Below, piece after piece: positions 48,701 to 62,665 of a DNA stretch of 64,000 nucleotides. The notes under the pieces were generated by a model. That model searched no databases. It worked only from the letters and a program-made list of their open reading frames with translations, and was not told the DNA's origin. The translations under genes were made by a program, and so were the position numbers. This DNA is from Dromiciops gliroides. Lineage: Eukaryota; Chordata; Mammalia; Microbiotheria; Microbiotheriidae. Position 1 is the stretch's first letter; each line of letters starts with the position of its first letter. The stretch is from the NCBI RefSeq assembly GCF_019393635.1, contig NC_057867.1, positions 2,536,889-2,600,888 of the forward strand, given 5' to 3'.

Positions 48701-50251
48701 AGGCGCTGGGGATCCTGGTGTCCTACCAAGTCAGGATCAGCATAGCTGTATCTCGTGGAGGGTGAGTGAAGGGCCCAGCTTGGAGGGAGGGAGGAACTTG
48801 AGCAGAGAACAGGGCTCTGGCTCTCTCGCCCTTGCTGGCCCAGTTTATTCAGGGGCCTTTCTTCCCACTCCCTCCCAGGACAAGCCTTCCACCCATCTTC
48901 ATTCCCCCCCCCACATATATAGTCAGTCCAGTCTGCTCAGTAGGGAAATACTGTCCCCCACTTCCATTCCCCAATGGGGTGTTACTCTAAAGCTGCTCAC
49001 TGCCAAGGAGATTAGGTACCTCTTTTCTTTGCCCAACTGCTAACCCTGGCTAACCTTCTGTTCCCAGCATCCTAGGAGACCTGACATCCAGGTGAGAGAA
49101 AAGAAAGGCTGCATGGGAGGGGAAGGATGCATGGTGGGGCAAGTCCGGGGACCAACTGAGGGGTCTGGCTCTGAGGGCCTCCCTTATTCAGTACACTCGA
49201 TGACTGAGTCCGACTTGGGCAGTAGTGGGGCTGAGGAGGTCAGTGACCACATTATGGGCATCTTGGCAGTGACATGAGTGTGGTGCTTCCCTTGAGCCTG
49301 ATGCATCCCAAACCATCTTATGGTGAGTGGCCCTGGGGGACCAGCTCAGGATTGGCGGGTGGACGTGGGCCAGAGGGGGTTGTGGGTAATATGTTGGAAG
49401 CATGCCTTCCCAGCACTTGGCCACCTGGAATCTCAGAGTCAGAGGCCCTGGGTTTGAATCCCGGCTCAGTTCCTTACTCCCCGAGTGGCCTTGGGCAGAG
49501 CCTTGTCCTCTCTATGCCTTGGTTTGCTCCTCTATCAAATGAAAATGTCAAAGGAGGGAACTGGTCTAGCACCTCTCAGCTCTACCCCTGGGACCCCATG
49601 ATTCCAATTCTGTGCTCTTCCCTGGGCTGCAGATGCCACCAGGTACCAAGGGGCAGGCTGGGGGGAAGGGGCTGGCCTTTAGAAAGGGCAGAGTTAGTGT
49701 GCTGTTCTATGGAGGAGATTCCTTTCAATATAATCATGGTGGATGGTATAGTCCCCACCCCAAAGCAGTCTTCATGTGGTTCTCTGCCTTTCGCCTGCTT
49801 CTCTCTGCCTCTCACAGCCTACTGAGGGGAAAGGGACCTGGGAGTGGGGGGAAAGGAGAGTCAGGGAGAGGAAAACAGGGTCTTTCAGAGGAGGGGACAA
49901 TGAATGCACAGTCCAGATAGGTGGAGGACAGCTGGAGTAATGGGGAAAGGGAAGGGGGAAGGGGGAGAGGGAAGGGGGAAGGGGGAGAGGAAAGGAAAAG
50001 GAAAGGGAAAGGGGAGGGGAAGGGGAAGGGGAAGAGGAAGGGAGAGGGAGGGGTGCATGCTGGGAGATGAGAGGGAGGGCAATGAAGAAGGAAAGGCATG
50101 GGTCTTCCCTTCTCACTCATCCTTTGGCTGCTGCTCTAGAAGTGAGGATATCATCATTGAAGACTTTGCTCAGCAATGGCCAAAGCTCCAGGGGCCAGAT
50201 GAGATTGAGGAAGAGGGTGCCACCACTGCCCCTGGGGCTGAGGACAACTGA
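41968..50251 (+). CDS. ARR3: Arrestin-C (cone arrestin, X-arrestin)
   Basis: It binds light-activated phosphorylated cone opsin and shuts off transducin signalling in cone outer segments. Coding exons: 41968-41984, 42196-42226, 42372-42432, 42586-42630, 44434-44633, 44789-44848, 45044-45111, 45559-45694, 45779-45863, 45967-46039, 46877-47014, 48678-48761, 49068-49091, 49270-49322, 49633-49642, 50140-50251. The total is 1197 nt, or 398 aa (human 388). All borders are GT/AG and phases agree. Visible family blocks are [10 protein letters not shown] near the start, [12 protein letters not shown] (finger loop), [33 protein letters not shown] (phosphate-sensor Arg), the lariat-loop block [14 protein letters not shown] (289-302), and an acidic C-tail SEDIIIEDF. 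There is no clathrin box of the beta-arrestin type. The start ATG (gcccATGG) gives MATSSK, three residues more than the human MSK. The gene appears intact. Confidence 0.96.
42662..42758 (+). repeat. Compound (TG)n(GA)n(CAGA)n microsatellite in an ARR3 intron
   Basis: About 12 tg units, then about 16 ga units, then about 10 caga units. It begins about 30 bases after the donor of the DPEYLK exon (42630/42631). Confidence 0.97.
43632..43868 (-). repeat. Long tRNA-SINE family member
   Basis: Reverse of the 18922 type: ttttcttggcagagatactg, tttgccatttccttctctgg, then the common body and head (ctatgcactgcaccacct). Confidence 0.75.
45130..45265 (-). repeat. MIR-type fragment
   Basis: cttttacagagggataaact, then gcccagggagtagaagacat, in antisense MIR order. 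It lies in ARR3 between exons ending 45111 and starting 45559. Confidence 0.5.
46268..46312 (+). repeat. (AGAGGC)n hexanucleotide repeat
   Basis: About seven tandem copies of gaggca in an ARR3 intron. Confidence 0.92.
46440..46720 (+). repeat. MIR piece joined to a partial long tRNA-SINE
   Basis: A MIR-type stretch (tgtgatcttgggcaagtcac) runs into the distal half of the long SINE family (gctggagaaggaaatgataa, then gccaagaaaactccagatgg). Confidence 0.6.
47617..47791 (-). repeat. WSINE1-like SINE with duplicated head end
   Basis: Flanked by tcaaccctg(g/t)cattt at 47602-47616 and 47792-47806, so the target was an older MIR-like piece. The end gccacctagctgcccct occurs twice in tandem (about 47756-47791). 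Confidence 0.9.
48225..48350 (+). repeat. MIR-type fragment
   Basis: tgctggaaagcacactggct, then gagtttgaatcctgcctggg, in MIR order. Confidence 0.5.
48422..48583 (-). repeat. WSINE1-like SINE in ARR3 intron
   Basis: Reverse orientation with 10-bp duplication gaaagagatg at 48412-48421 and 48584-48593. Its end lies only about 95 bases before the exon at 48678. Confidence 0.9.
49415..49610 (+). repeat. MIR-type SINE in ARR3 intron
   Basis: tcagaggccctgggtttgaa, then gtggccttgggcagagcctt, then tatcaaatgaaaatgtcaaa. It ends about 20 bases before the 10-nt microexon at 49633. Confidence 0.55.
49940..50050 (+). repeat. (GGGAAG)n-type purine tract in ARR3 last intron
   Basis: ggggaa and gggaag words over about 110 bases. 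Pyrimidine-rich frames on the other strand are artefacts. Confidence 0.9.
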
Positions 50252-50319
50252 GTAGGCCTGTTGAGCCTTGGCCCTAGTGTAGCCCCTTGGGCCCCATTAA
50301 ACTGATTGAGCAAGGCCCA

Positions 50320-50330
50320 AATAAAATAAA
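50320..50330 (+). terminator. ARR3: ARR3 poly(A) signals
   Basis: Two overlapping AATAAA hexamers about 70 bases after the stop codon give a very short 3' UTR. Confidence 0.8.
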
Positions 50331-50841
50331 CTGCCTTGTAGTGAGTGTGTTTCTTCTTCCAAGAGGGGCAGGGAGTGCCGACATGTCACTAGAGGCCTGC
50401 ACTTCGGGCTTCATCATTGACTGGTCAAGGAGGAGAAAAAGACACAATGAAGCCATTAGTTGGGCTCACAAGGGGTGGGTGGACAGGGGAATGAGCTGGA
50501 TTCTGGCCCAATGGATGGCCCCTGGAAATCAGACTGTAATGGGACACTGCTTCTGCTTGGCCAGGGGCCCTGAATCTTCTCTTCAGAAGATGATCAAAGG
50601 GCTTGTACTGAACAGAATATCCAGGACCTTCTTTATGAGTCTGAGGCCTCCATGTGAATCCTAGGTAATGTGGTCTGAACTCTTTCAACCCTCTGGGCCA
50701 CTTTCCCCGCATGAAGGATCAGAATGAAAGATCACTCCATTCTAGCCTTAAGTCTGTGATTCAATCTATGTCTCTGTGGAAATCTACTGAATCTTCCGCT
50801 TGCAAAGCCTGGTTGAGGCTGTTTTGGCAAAATAGATGATG

Positions 50842-50957
50842 TGGATAAGGCACCGACCCTGGATTCAGGAGGACCTAAGTTCAAATCCGGCCTCTGATAT
50901 TTAACACTGTGACCCTGGGCAAGTCACTTAACCCCAATTGCCTCACCAAAAAAAAAA
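50842..50957 (+). repeat. 5'-truncated WSINE1-like SINE
   Basis: The copy starts inside the head (tggataaggcaccgaccctg) and ends in an A tail. The flanks aaatagatgatg before and after it show that the truncation happened at insertion. Confidence 0.85.
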
Positions 50958-51086
50958 ATAGATGATGATGATGATGGCTCTTTAGTCTTAATGGTAATTA
51001 AGGAATGGAAGGAATTCAGTGTGTAGTGGGGGGCTGTCGATTTTTAGTAGGAAATCAAGGTAGTCGCCATTAGAAAATTCACATGA

Positions 51087-51242
51087 GGGGGCAGCTAGGT
51101 GGCGCAGTGGATAAAGCACCGGCCCTGGATTCAGGAGTACCTGAGTTCAAATCCGGCCTCAGACACTTGACACTTACTAGCCTTGTGACCCTGGGCAAGT
51201 CACTTAACCCTCATTGCCACTCAAAACAAACAAAAACAAAGC
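51087..51242 (+). repeat. WSINE1-like SINE
   Basis: Perfect 15-bp duplication agaaaattcacatga at 51072-51086 and 51243-51257. It is very close to consensus, so it looks young. Confidence 0.93.
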
Positions 51243-51684
51243 AGAAAATTCACATGAACTTGGACCTGAGAGTTTGAGGTCAGAACGAGGCAGTGTACAC
51301 ATGGCTAGATAGCTGCCTTGCCCTCCCGCTAAACCAAGAGAGAGCCTAACTTCCCAACCGCCGCTTCTGACTTCTAAACTGGCAGGACATTGAGCAGTGG
51401 TAGAAATGGGGACCACTGAATGGAATCCAGCTCAGGAGAGCCAAATGGAGCCCTCCACCCAAGCCTATGTGGGCAGCCTTAGAGCATCCAGCAAGGAGTA
51501 AATGGGGGAGCTTCAGAAAGAAGAGCAGATTCAGGCTCAGGTCAACTTCCTGACAATGAGGGGCATCCCCAGTGGAATGGGGGTTCCCCCTTGTGGGAGG
51601 GTGGATGACCACAGTGAAAGGAATTCTTGGTCAAGTACAGGTTGGGTTTGGGGGCCTCCAAGTAATGGTTCAACTGCGATTCTG

Positions 51685-51835
51685 AAAAGGAGTGTGACAC
51701 ACACAACAAGGACCCTGGCCTTGGAGTCTGGAGGCTCTGGTTTCAAGTCTGCCTCCCACACTTCCTATCTGTGTAACCTTAGCAAGTCACTCCCCATGGC
51801 ACCTGAATCTCCTGTGTCCCCTCTAGGGGTTCCAG
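51685..51835 (+). repeat. MIR-type fragment
   Basis: ccctggccttggagtctgga, then tatctgtgtaaccttagcaa, in MIR order. The rest of the ARR3-RAB41 gap (50331-52499) shows nothing I can assign. Confidence 0.45.
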
Positions 51836-52479
51836 AGGGTTGAGAAGGGGTCAGAGGAAGCAGAGTCTTCGGAGACCCGTCTAGCCCAACTTCCTCTACC
51901 CTCCGCTGTGTTTGGGAGAGGGACTGAGGCTCAGGGAGGCTCACAGGATGCCTAGAACCTTCGAGACCATCCGATGCACGCCAGTCCTGAGGCCAAGACT
52001 GGATTGGGATGGGAGGAAGGGAGTAGAAGCCTGCGGGACAAAATGGGTCGGATTTGCAGGCAGATCGGGGTTCAGATCTTAGGTTCTTGTCACGAAACCC
52101 AGGGCTAATGGCTCGCCCTGGGCTAATGGCTCTCTCTGCTTTCTCCGTGAAATGAGGGGCTAGCTAGGCAAGACGGCCCCTCACTTCCTTTCCTGCTTTG
52201 GTCCTTCAGTCACAGCGTCTTGTGAATTCGAGGACAAAAGTGTAAGGAGCCTCCTGCCCTTGGAGACCCTCAGGGACAGAGGTAGAAGGTGAGGTATAGG
52301 GAGGCGGAGGCACTGATGAACATAGGATGGTGCACCTGGCGGGGCGCTGAGGCATTCCGGCTCCAGGCCCGCACAGGATAGAGGAGGGACAGGGGTCCGG
52401 AGGAGGGGAGGGGCTAGCCCAAGTCTGGAGGGCTGGGAAGCACCTGACTGTTCCCTTTCCTCGGGGCCGGACAGTTTGT

Positions 52480-52636
52480 CAGGCACACTCCGCCCCCCGG
52501 GCGAAGGCTGGCACGTGCGGGGCGCCCGCAGGGGGCGTGGCCAAGGCCCCCAGCTGGGCTCCCGAAAGCTCATTCCCTCCCTAACCCTTGTCCTTCTCAG
52601 TCGCCACCTGAGCTGCGGGGACTGAAGGGATTGATC
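52480..52636 (+). promoter_or_regulatory. RAB41: RAB41 GC-rich promoter and 5' UTR region
   Basis: The stretch before the start codon is rich in CpG and contains a gggggcgtggcc (Sp/KLF-type) box near 52533. No TATA box is seen. The transcription start is not determined. Confidence 0.55.
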
Positions 52637-56068
<3,432 letters not shown>

Positions 56069-56463
56069 GGGTCTGGCCCCGCTCCACTGGCTCCTCCTCG
56101 GATAGCCAGCCCCCGCCACCTCACCGCAGGCGGGATCGAGTCACTGGATTTGGGCTTTGCGCTTCCAGTTTTGCCCCCCCCCCCCATCCGAGGCTCCCTC
56201 CCTCATCCCACTCCGTCCCTCGCCTCCCTTTCCCGGCCTGTAGGGAGGCTGGAGCCCGCGGACACTTGGCCAGTTTCACCCCGCCGAGGAGGCCGGGGTG
56301 CGGGGCTGGACTCTCCGGAGGCCGGTCCCCAGCGGCCCCTTCCCAGCCTAGTCCGGATGGCCTCCGGCCTTCCCTCCACGTCGGGGTGGGGGGGGGTCTT
56401 GATCACCCCTCGGCCCTGGGCTGCCCGACTTGCCCAGATCCTCCCTGTTCCACTCACTTCTTT

Positions 56464-56469
56464 AATAAA
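56464..56469 (+). terminator. RAB41: RAB41 poly(A) signal
   Basis: AATAAA about 400 bases after the stop. The GC-rich 3' UTR before it has no other signal. Confidence 0.7.
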
Positions 56470-56639
56470 AGGCTTGTCTTCGCCCCCGCTCCCCCATTCC
56501 CGTCACGTCTCTCTCCCTCGAGGCCGCCCACCCCCCCTTTTCTGAGGGCCTTGCCCACGGGGACGACGGCCGAGGGAGCTCTGAGCAACCCCTCCCCATT
56601 TCCCCTTCCCCCCAACTGCGGAGTGCGTGGAACTTTACA

Positions 56640-56900
56640 GACGCCCCCGGGGTAGGGGCGCGGGGGCGGCAGTTGGGGCGGGGAGCGATCCAACAAAGTA
56701 CGGAGGACTCTGGGTGATAGAACCACCCCTTCCTGGCAACCCGTGGCTTTTCAGAGCGGCCAATCACCAAGGAGCCGCAGAGACGGCCCCGTCGGTGTGA
56801 TCAATAGGAGCGAGCCATCGAGGCTCAGCCAATCGGCTGCCCCTGCGGCGCTCTCCATAGGGGCATTCCATAGGTTTCCTCTCGGACCCAGCAGCTATAG
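56640..56900. promoter_or_regulatory. Orphan CpG-rich, promoter-like island
   Basis: Directly after the RAB41 poly(A) signal the sequence turns CpG-rich, with GC boxes (ggggcgcgggggcgg; ggggcgggg), CCAAT boxes at 56759-56763 and 56829-56833, and two ccatagg words (near 56857 and 56869). No gene in the remembered human order starts here. The frames on the minus strand at 56946-57403 resemble no protein I know. It could be a promoter of a non-coding RNA or an enhancer. Confidence 0.45.
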
Positions 56901-59158
56901 GTGAAGGGCAGGGACAGATTTTCTAGAACAGAGAGATCGACTGCCTCATAGTGACAGACAGACGGAGTCTGGGCTGAGGGGCTTTAACACGACGGGGATG
57001 GTGCTCCGTCCCGCTGGCCATCCAGCTTCTCTCTTGGCTTTGACCTCTCCTCGGCTGATCTGCCCACGGCCTGACCTAATTGTCCTAACCCTCCGACCTC
57101 CCTGTCCAGTGTGTGCGGGCAGCTCACTCCCAAATAAACTAGGTCTAAGCCTTTTCTCCTCCCACGGAGTCCGTAGAGCTTCCCGACGAGCCAGTTTTCC
57201 GAGCCATCCATAGCAGCGTGAAGGAGACTGGCACAACAAATCCAGCAAGGGCGGCACGGGCTTCTGGATGCAGCCTGGCCAGACCCCTTCCGCTGTCCAA
57301 AAGATCCAGATTCCTCGGGTCTAAGCAGCTCTAGAATCACCACCCCCACTCTGTTGACCTCAGAGGTACAACCAATCAGCATGTGGCAGTCCTGGCCAGA
57401 CAATGAGTAGCCTTGGTGCCCAGAACCTTCAAGGAGGCTGGTACCTAGGCAGAGTTGACCCTACCCCAGGGAGGTACAGATATTCCTTCCCTGGGTTCTG
57501 GGCTGGTGGCTCCCCAAAGGGGCAGATACTGCTTAAGGATGAAGCTATGGGCTAGGGCTTTGCTTACCAGTGCCCCCTGGTGGGGAGGAGCTTACTTTGT
57601 CTCCTCAATCACAAACCTTCAGTGCCAAATTGACATTGAAGTTGTTCCAATGGAAACAATATATAACATGCTCCACTACCACAAACACTCTGCAAAAATC
57701 ACTGGAATTTTAGTGTGCTGGAAACCTTTGATACCAATCAAATCAGCAACATTGGAATTTGGGCTATTCTGCTTGTGAAGACAGGTCCAGGCCCTATAAG
57801 TAGGGGAATTCCCAAAGAGCTGGGTCATTCAGGAGGAGAGGTGATGCTCAACCTACAAATGGGGCATACTGGGAGCAGAGGCTCTTGCCCAAACCTGGGA
57901 TGAGTACCCAGAGTTCCCTTGCTTGTCTCTGGGCATAGGGATACCTGGAAAAGAGGCTTTCAGCCTTAGGTCTCAAGTCCTTTGGAATCTAAGGATGCGG
58001 GGGTGGGGGGGGCCAGGAAGGGGGGAGACAGACAGACAGAAACTGTCCCAATGCCATCCTAATAGGGAATTGCCTCACTATGAAGAACTGTGTAGTGATT
58101 CTCCTAGCCTGGCAAGTGTCAGATCATGAACTTCATCAGCACATAACTAGTAAGCATGGCTGTTGGCCATCAATACCAGTCCCTAAGCACAATAAGGTGA
58201 GAGACCACTAGCCAGACACAGGAAGTAGGGAAATGGCTAACAAGCAAGACTGCTCACTTCTTCTGGGTTGCCCCGTTTGGCTTACCAGCTTGGCTGTCAG
58301 AAGCAATAGACAGGGTCAATGCCAGCAGCTCATCCGGACTTGGCCTCCCTAGCACTAGAATGTGGTGTGGGTGGTGCCCATTTTGGTTGGGCACCTGCTG
58401 ATCCTCACAGGATCCAAACATTGCAGTCTTACACGCCTGCCCCAGCTTGATCCCAAGAGTGAATTCATATGCTGGGGAGTAGGAACCTAAGAGGCAAACT
58501 ATCCTAATGTTGCTGTTAATGTCCTTGTCTTTGCTAGTTTTTATGTACTTTTGGTGCTTATAACCTGAGAGGTCTTTCTACCTTGGAGAGTACCACAAAG
58601 AATCTGTCGGAGATCCCAAACTTGGAGGTGTCCCATTGGCCTTTCCCTTTCCAACTCTGCCTCTTTTGTCCAGGTTCATGCCCAGGATTTTCGTGTATCT
58701 GACTCCTACTGTGAGAACAAGGGAATCAGGGGTCAGGGTAGGAGAGATAACAGAAGAAGCTGCCCTGATTTGGGGAAGCCAGAGGGGTGGGGTCTATGTG
58801 AGCCCACTAAGCTTATGCCAGCCATTTCCCTTTAGCAGATGCTGAGGAAACTACAAAAGGCCTCATAGAAATCCCCAGAATGGAAGCAACAGTGGAGTAG
58901 GCCCCTTAAGCCTTGGATCTTCCCAGAATGGAAGCCTGTCATGGAGCTGTCAATGCGGAGGTCGCCTCCCTGGATCCCAAGGATATCTACTAAAAGGAAA
59001 GCTCCCAAAGTCTTGGTAGAGTCTGTGCTGTCTCTAGAGTGACTTTCCTCCCTCCTAAGCCCAGTGAGTTGAGTGCTACACCTCTGCTCCCTGCTTTGAA
59101 TCCAGCACTTGCCTGGTCCAAATGCTAGAGCCACATCAACAGCACTCCAGATTTTCCT
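56901..59158. other. Gap between the orphan island and PDZD11 3' end
   Basis: About 2.2 kb of mostly unique-looking sequence with few recognisable repeats, unlike the rest of the window. I recognise no exon. Text around 57630-57780 is AT-rich and may be an old element, but I cannot name it. Confidence 0.45.
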
Positions 59159-59164
59159 TTTATT
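59159..59164 (-). terminator. PDZD11: PDZD11 poly(A) signal
   Basis: AATAAA on the minus strand, about 240 bases after the stop codon. Confidence 0.7.
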
Positions 59165-59405
59165 TAGCTAGGGGGGAAGATGAGGTTTCCATTAGCCTCC
59201 CTGTCTCAAATCAACACTGGCCCAGAAAAAGGAAGGGGATCCCCCCTGGAAATGTTCCTTGCCTTTCCCAGGCCTGCAGCCCCCCCAGAAAATGAGGAAA
59301 AGTGCAGTGTAGTCTGGGGCAGCGCAGGCTCAGGTCTGGTTCAGTGCTTCCTAAGCCAGCCAGGTATTCCAGGTGGGTTCTACAAGCAGGGGAAAGGTGC
59401 AGCGG

Positions 59406-61353
59406 CTAGTGCACAGTCCTCTCCTTTTGGCGACGGTAATCTGGGGATGAGAAGAGCCCCCAGGAAGGCAGGGGACAGCTCTCTCAGGGCTGAGAGCCGG
59501 CCTCCCCCTCTCTTCCCAGTTGCTACTGCTAAAGAGTCCTATAACCCGGGGCCCTTGGCAATTACAAACAGAGCAGGGACTATCAGCTCCAGAGTCAAGG
59601 GCCTGTCACTCAGATACATACTGTAGGGGAAGAAGCGGACTCGCATGCTGATCTCTCGGGCTGTCTTCAGGATCTCCACAGCCTAAAAGGCAGGAGGAGC
59701 TAGGAAAAAGGAGAAACACAGGCCACAACCACCCCGCCCCCAAACACAAGCCATGACCACCCACCAACACAGGCCATGCACTACTCTTCATTTGGGGGTG
59801 GGGGTGGGGGGGGGGTCTTTCACCATACCCCAGGCATGCTACTCAAACCTTGCTGTGCTCAATATCTTGGAAATCCACTTCATTCACAGCGAGGACCTGG
59901 TCTCCTTCCTGTAGTCCTGCCCGATGGGCATCTGAGTCAGGAATCACCTGTCAGATGGGATTGGTGTAGGGAAGAGGGCATGAAACAGATAGGGAGAGGC
60001 TGATTTGGCAGTTAGGGGGATCAAACTGTGAAATGGGTCTGCCATCAGTTAAGAGTTGCTTTGTGAACAGAGCATCCATCTCCTAGCCCCAAGCCAACCG
60101 GAGTTCTACTTTCAGATATCATGGTCAAATACAATGCAGGAGGTCACCTTCCTTGCTGACTCACCTTGGATATAAAGATCCCCAGCTGGGAGGCCTTTCC
60201 CCCACGGATGTTAAATCCCAACTGTAAGAAAAGAACACAGTGAAGGAGATTTAACTGAGAAAGCACAACAGACAAGAGCATCTAGGCCCATCAAGGGATG
60301 ACAGTAAAGTTTGCTTGTCTCTTGTAGAGAGAGGAGTGAAAATAAGTGGTGATGGTATTTCAGCTCTCCCAGGATTGGGGGAAGAAGAATACCTGCCTCA
60401 GATTATGTCAACTTCAACTCTGGGCAGAGCTCCCAGCAAAGACCCTTGGCAATACCCACTCAAACCTGCCATAAGAAAAGGCTGTGCCACAGGCTCACCT
60501 GGGCTCCTGGGGGCTTCTTCAGTGTGATGGTCCGAGGCAGGAACTGGGTCAATTCATTGTTGTAGTCTGGGTGGTAGACCCTCTGCAATACATAGCCCAT
60601 CCCCAGGAGTCACACTCCCTTTCCAAGGGTCCTCTCTCTGTTCTACTTTCAGATCATTCTGGAGCCAGGACAAGAGAGAGTAGCCATGGACTTGGCACAA
60701 TGAGGGCCACCTATATCACCCAGCTGAGCAGGCAAACGGTAGTCCTCTCCTGATGGAATGAAAACCATTGGGCTCTACATGTTTAGAATGCCCTAGAAGG
60801 GACAGGTTAGGCAGGAATTAGGGTACAGTATAACTACAGTTGTTTGGGCAGCTAGGTGGTGCAGTAGATAGAGAGCAATGGGAATCAGGAAGACTCATCT
60901 TCCCGAGTTTAATCTGGCCTCAGACACTTCCTGGCTGTGTGACCCTGGGTGAGTCACTTCACTCTGTTTGCCTCAGTTTTCTCATCTATAACATGAGCTG
61001 GAGAAGGAAATGGCAAACCCTTCCAGTATCTTTGTCAGGAAAACTCTAAATGGGATCACAGAGTCAGACATGACTGAAACCGATCAACAACAAAGAGTTG
61101 TGTAGAAGGGCCCTCCCCAACAGAGGCACACACTGGAGATTTGCTATTCCACATCGGAGGTACCAAGGACAGAGCAGGAGGTTAAGAAGCCTTTATGGAA
61201 GGTTCCAGGCACCAAAACCTCCCCATTCCCCCACTGCCCCCACACAAGAACTGGATAATAACGCACCTCATGAGGAGGAATCCAGGCTGGGGGATTCTCA
61301 TAGGGTGGCAGGAAGACCACCGGGTAATCATCATAAGGAATCTGGCCTTCCAT
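59406..61353 (-). CDS. PDZD11: PDZ domain-containing protein 11 (PISP/AIPP1)
   Basis: A small cytoplasmic adaptor with one PDZ domain. In other mammals it binds C-terminal tails of the plasma-membrane calcium pump, ATP7A and the biotin transporter, and joins PLEKHA proteins at cell junctions. Exons in transcript order: 61353-61267, 60582-60499, 60221-60165, 59947-59849, 59682-59622, 59440-59406. The total is 423 nt, or 140 aa, exactly the human length. The N-terminus MEGQIPYDDYPVVFLP is followed by the PDZ domain at about 45-127, with the carboxylate-binding loop QLGFNIRGG and an IEHSKAVEIL helix. The C-terminus is RRQKERTVH. The start ATG lies two bases into its exon, after a cag acceptor, so the exon before it is untranslated. 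All borders are GT/AG. The gene is highly conserved and looks intact. Confidence 0.96.
60845..61094 (+). repeat. Long tRNA-SINE family member in PDZD11 intron
   Basis: Head gggcagctaggtggtgcagt, body, then gctggagaaggaaatggcaa and a tgactgaaaccgatcaacaa end. It is antisense to PDZD11. Confidence 0.8.
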
Positions 61354-62032
61354 TTCTGGAGAGGGGCTGAAGGGTACAAGCAAAAACTGGCATTCAGCTC
61401 AGAAGGGTGAGTCAAAGCAGAGCACAATTGATTGACAGAGTGCTGGTTCTGGACCAGGGTTCAAATTCTACCTTGGGAAAATCACCGCCTCTCTCTGGCT
61501 CTCTTGTCTCCTCTGCGGCACCTTCCAGCTCTTGCTCGAAAATTCCATAGTTCAATCTGGGCATCAGCATGATGCCAATGTGATCAGAGCCAACCCCCCC
61601 TCCCCAATCCCCCATGGCTGTTAGCCTGACTCAGATGAGAAATCTTGAAGGCTGGGATTAAGAAGGGGGTGGGGGGGGAGTGAAGGACACCTGTGTCTGC
61701 CTCAGTTATCTACAGGGGTACCAGATGCCAACCTATGCCCCTGCACCACCATCACCACCACCACACACTCTCAGGGTATCCTTTGCTTGGGGTATAGTAG
61801 CAGCAGCAGTGTCTGATGCGTTGGTTAGAAACAGGGTTAAATAGAGTTGCTGAGCCCTTTAAAGTTTGCCAATCAATTTCTATACATTATCTCATCCCAT
61901 ATTATATCCCATATATATCCCATATGTCTGATCTAGACCTGTGATTTCATTGGTATGGAGAACTCCCTCTACCGATTGTTGGTTGGATAAAAATGAGATA
62001 ATATTTGTAAAGTGCTTTGCAAGGCTTTAAGC

Positions 62033-62275
62033 TCGACACCTAGGTGGCAAAATGGATAGATTGTTGGGTTTGGAATCAAGATCGCCTGAGTTCAAATCGG
62101 GTCTCAGAAAGTTACTAGCTGCTTGACCTTGGGCAAGTCATTGAACCTCCATTTGCCTCAATTTCCTCAACTATAAAATGGGAATCATAGCAGCACCTAC
62201 CTCCCAGGGTTGTGGTGAGGATCAAATTTTTGTAGAGTGCCTAGCATCTAGGAGGCGTTTAATGAGTATTCCCTT
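62033..62275 (+). repeat. MIR/THER-type CORE-SINE in PDZD11 intron 1
   Basis: caaaatggatagattgttgg, cttgaccttgggcaagtcat, cctcaactataaaatgggaa, then a tggtgaggatcaaatt tail. An older copy's tail (gtaaagtgctttgcaaggct) lies just upstream. Confidence 0.7.
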
Positions 62276-62605
62276 CCCTTCTGTGCCCCTTCAAGACTTT
62301 GGGAGGGGCCAATGAGCTCCTTGCCCAGAGTCCCAAACTAGCAGGTGTGAAAGACAGGACATGGACCCAGCTCTTCCAGGCTCGCTACGACGCCTCCTCA
62401 CGTAGAGGGTCAAGGAGGGATAGGTGTAGGCCGGCTCGGGGCAGAGGCAGAGATGCAGAGGCCCTTGGCCAGGGCGAACCAACCTTCTCGGCTTCTCTTG
62501 CCTTTCCCCCCGGCGCCCCCCAACCCGATGACAGATGGCCGCGACCTCACGCCCCCGCCCCTGGGCCCGCCCCCTCCCCCCCCTCCCGCGCTGCAGCCGC
62601 CTCAC

Positions 62606-62665
62606 CTGGACTGGGGCTCCGGCGCCACCGCCAGCTTGGACTTTCGGGCGCCCGTGCCGGTGACT
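62606..62665 (-). other. PDZD11: PDZD11 non-coding exon 1 (predicted)
   Basis: On the minus strand a good donor (cccag-tccag|gtgagg) ends an exon at 62606. The 5' edge is a guess, set just inside the ETS-type motif. Confidence 0.5.

Noticed and set aside
56946-57403. Minus-strand frames of 103 and 139 codons near the orphan CpG island
   Set aside because: Neither resembles a protein I know, and they overlap in different frames. Kept only as a possible transcript region, not as genes.
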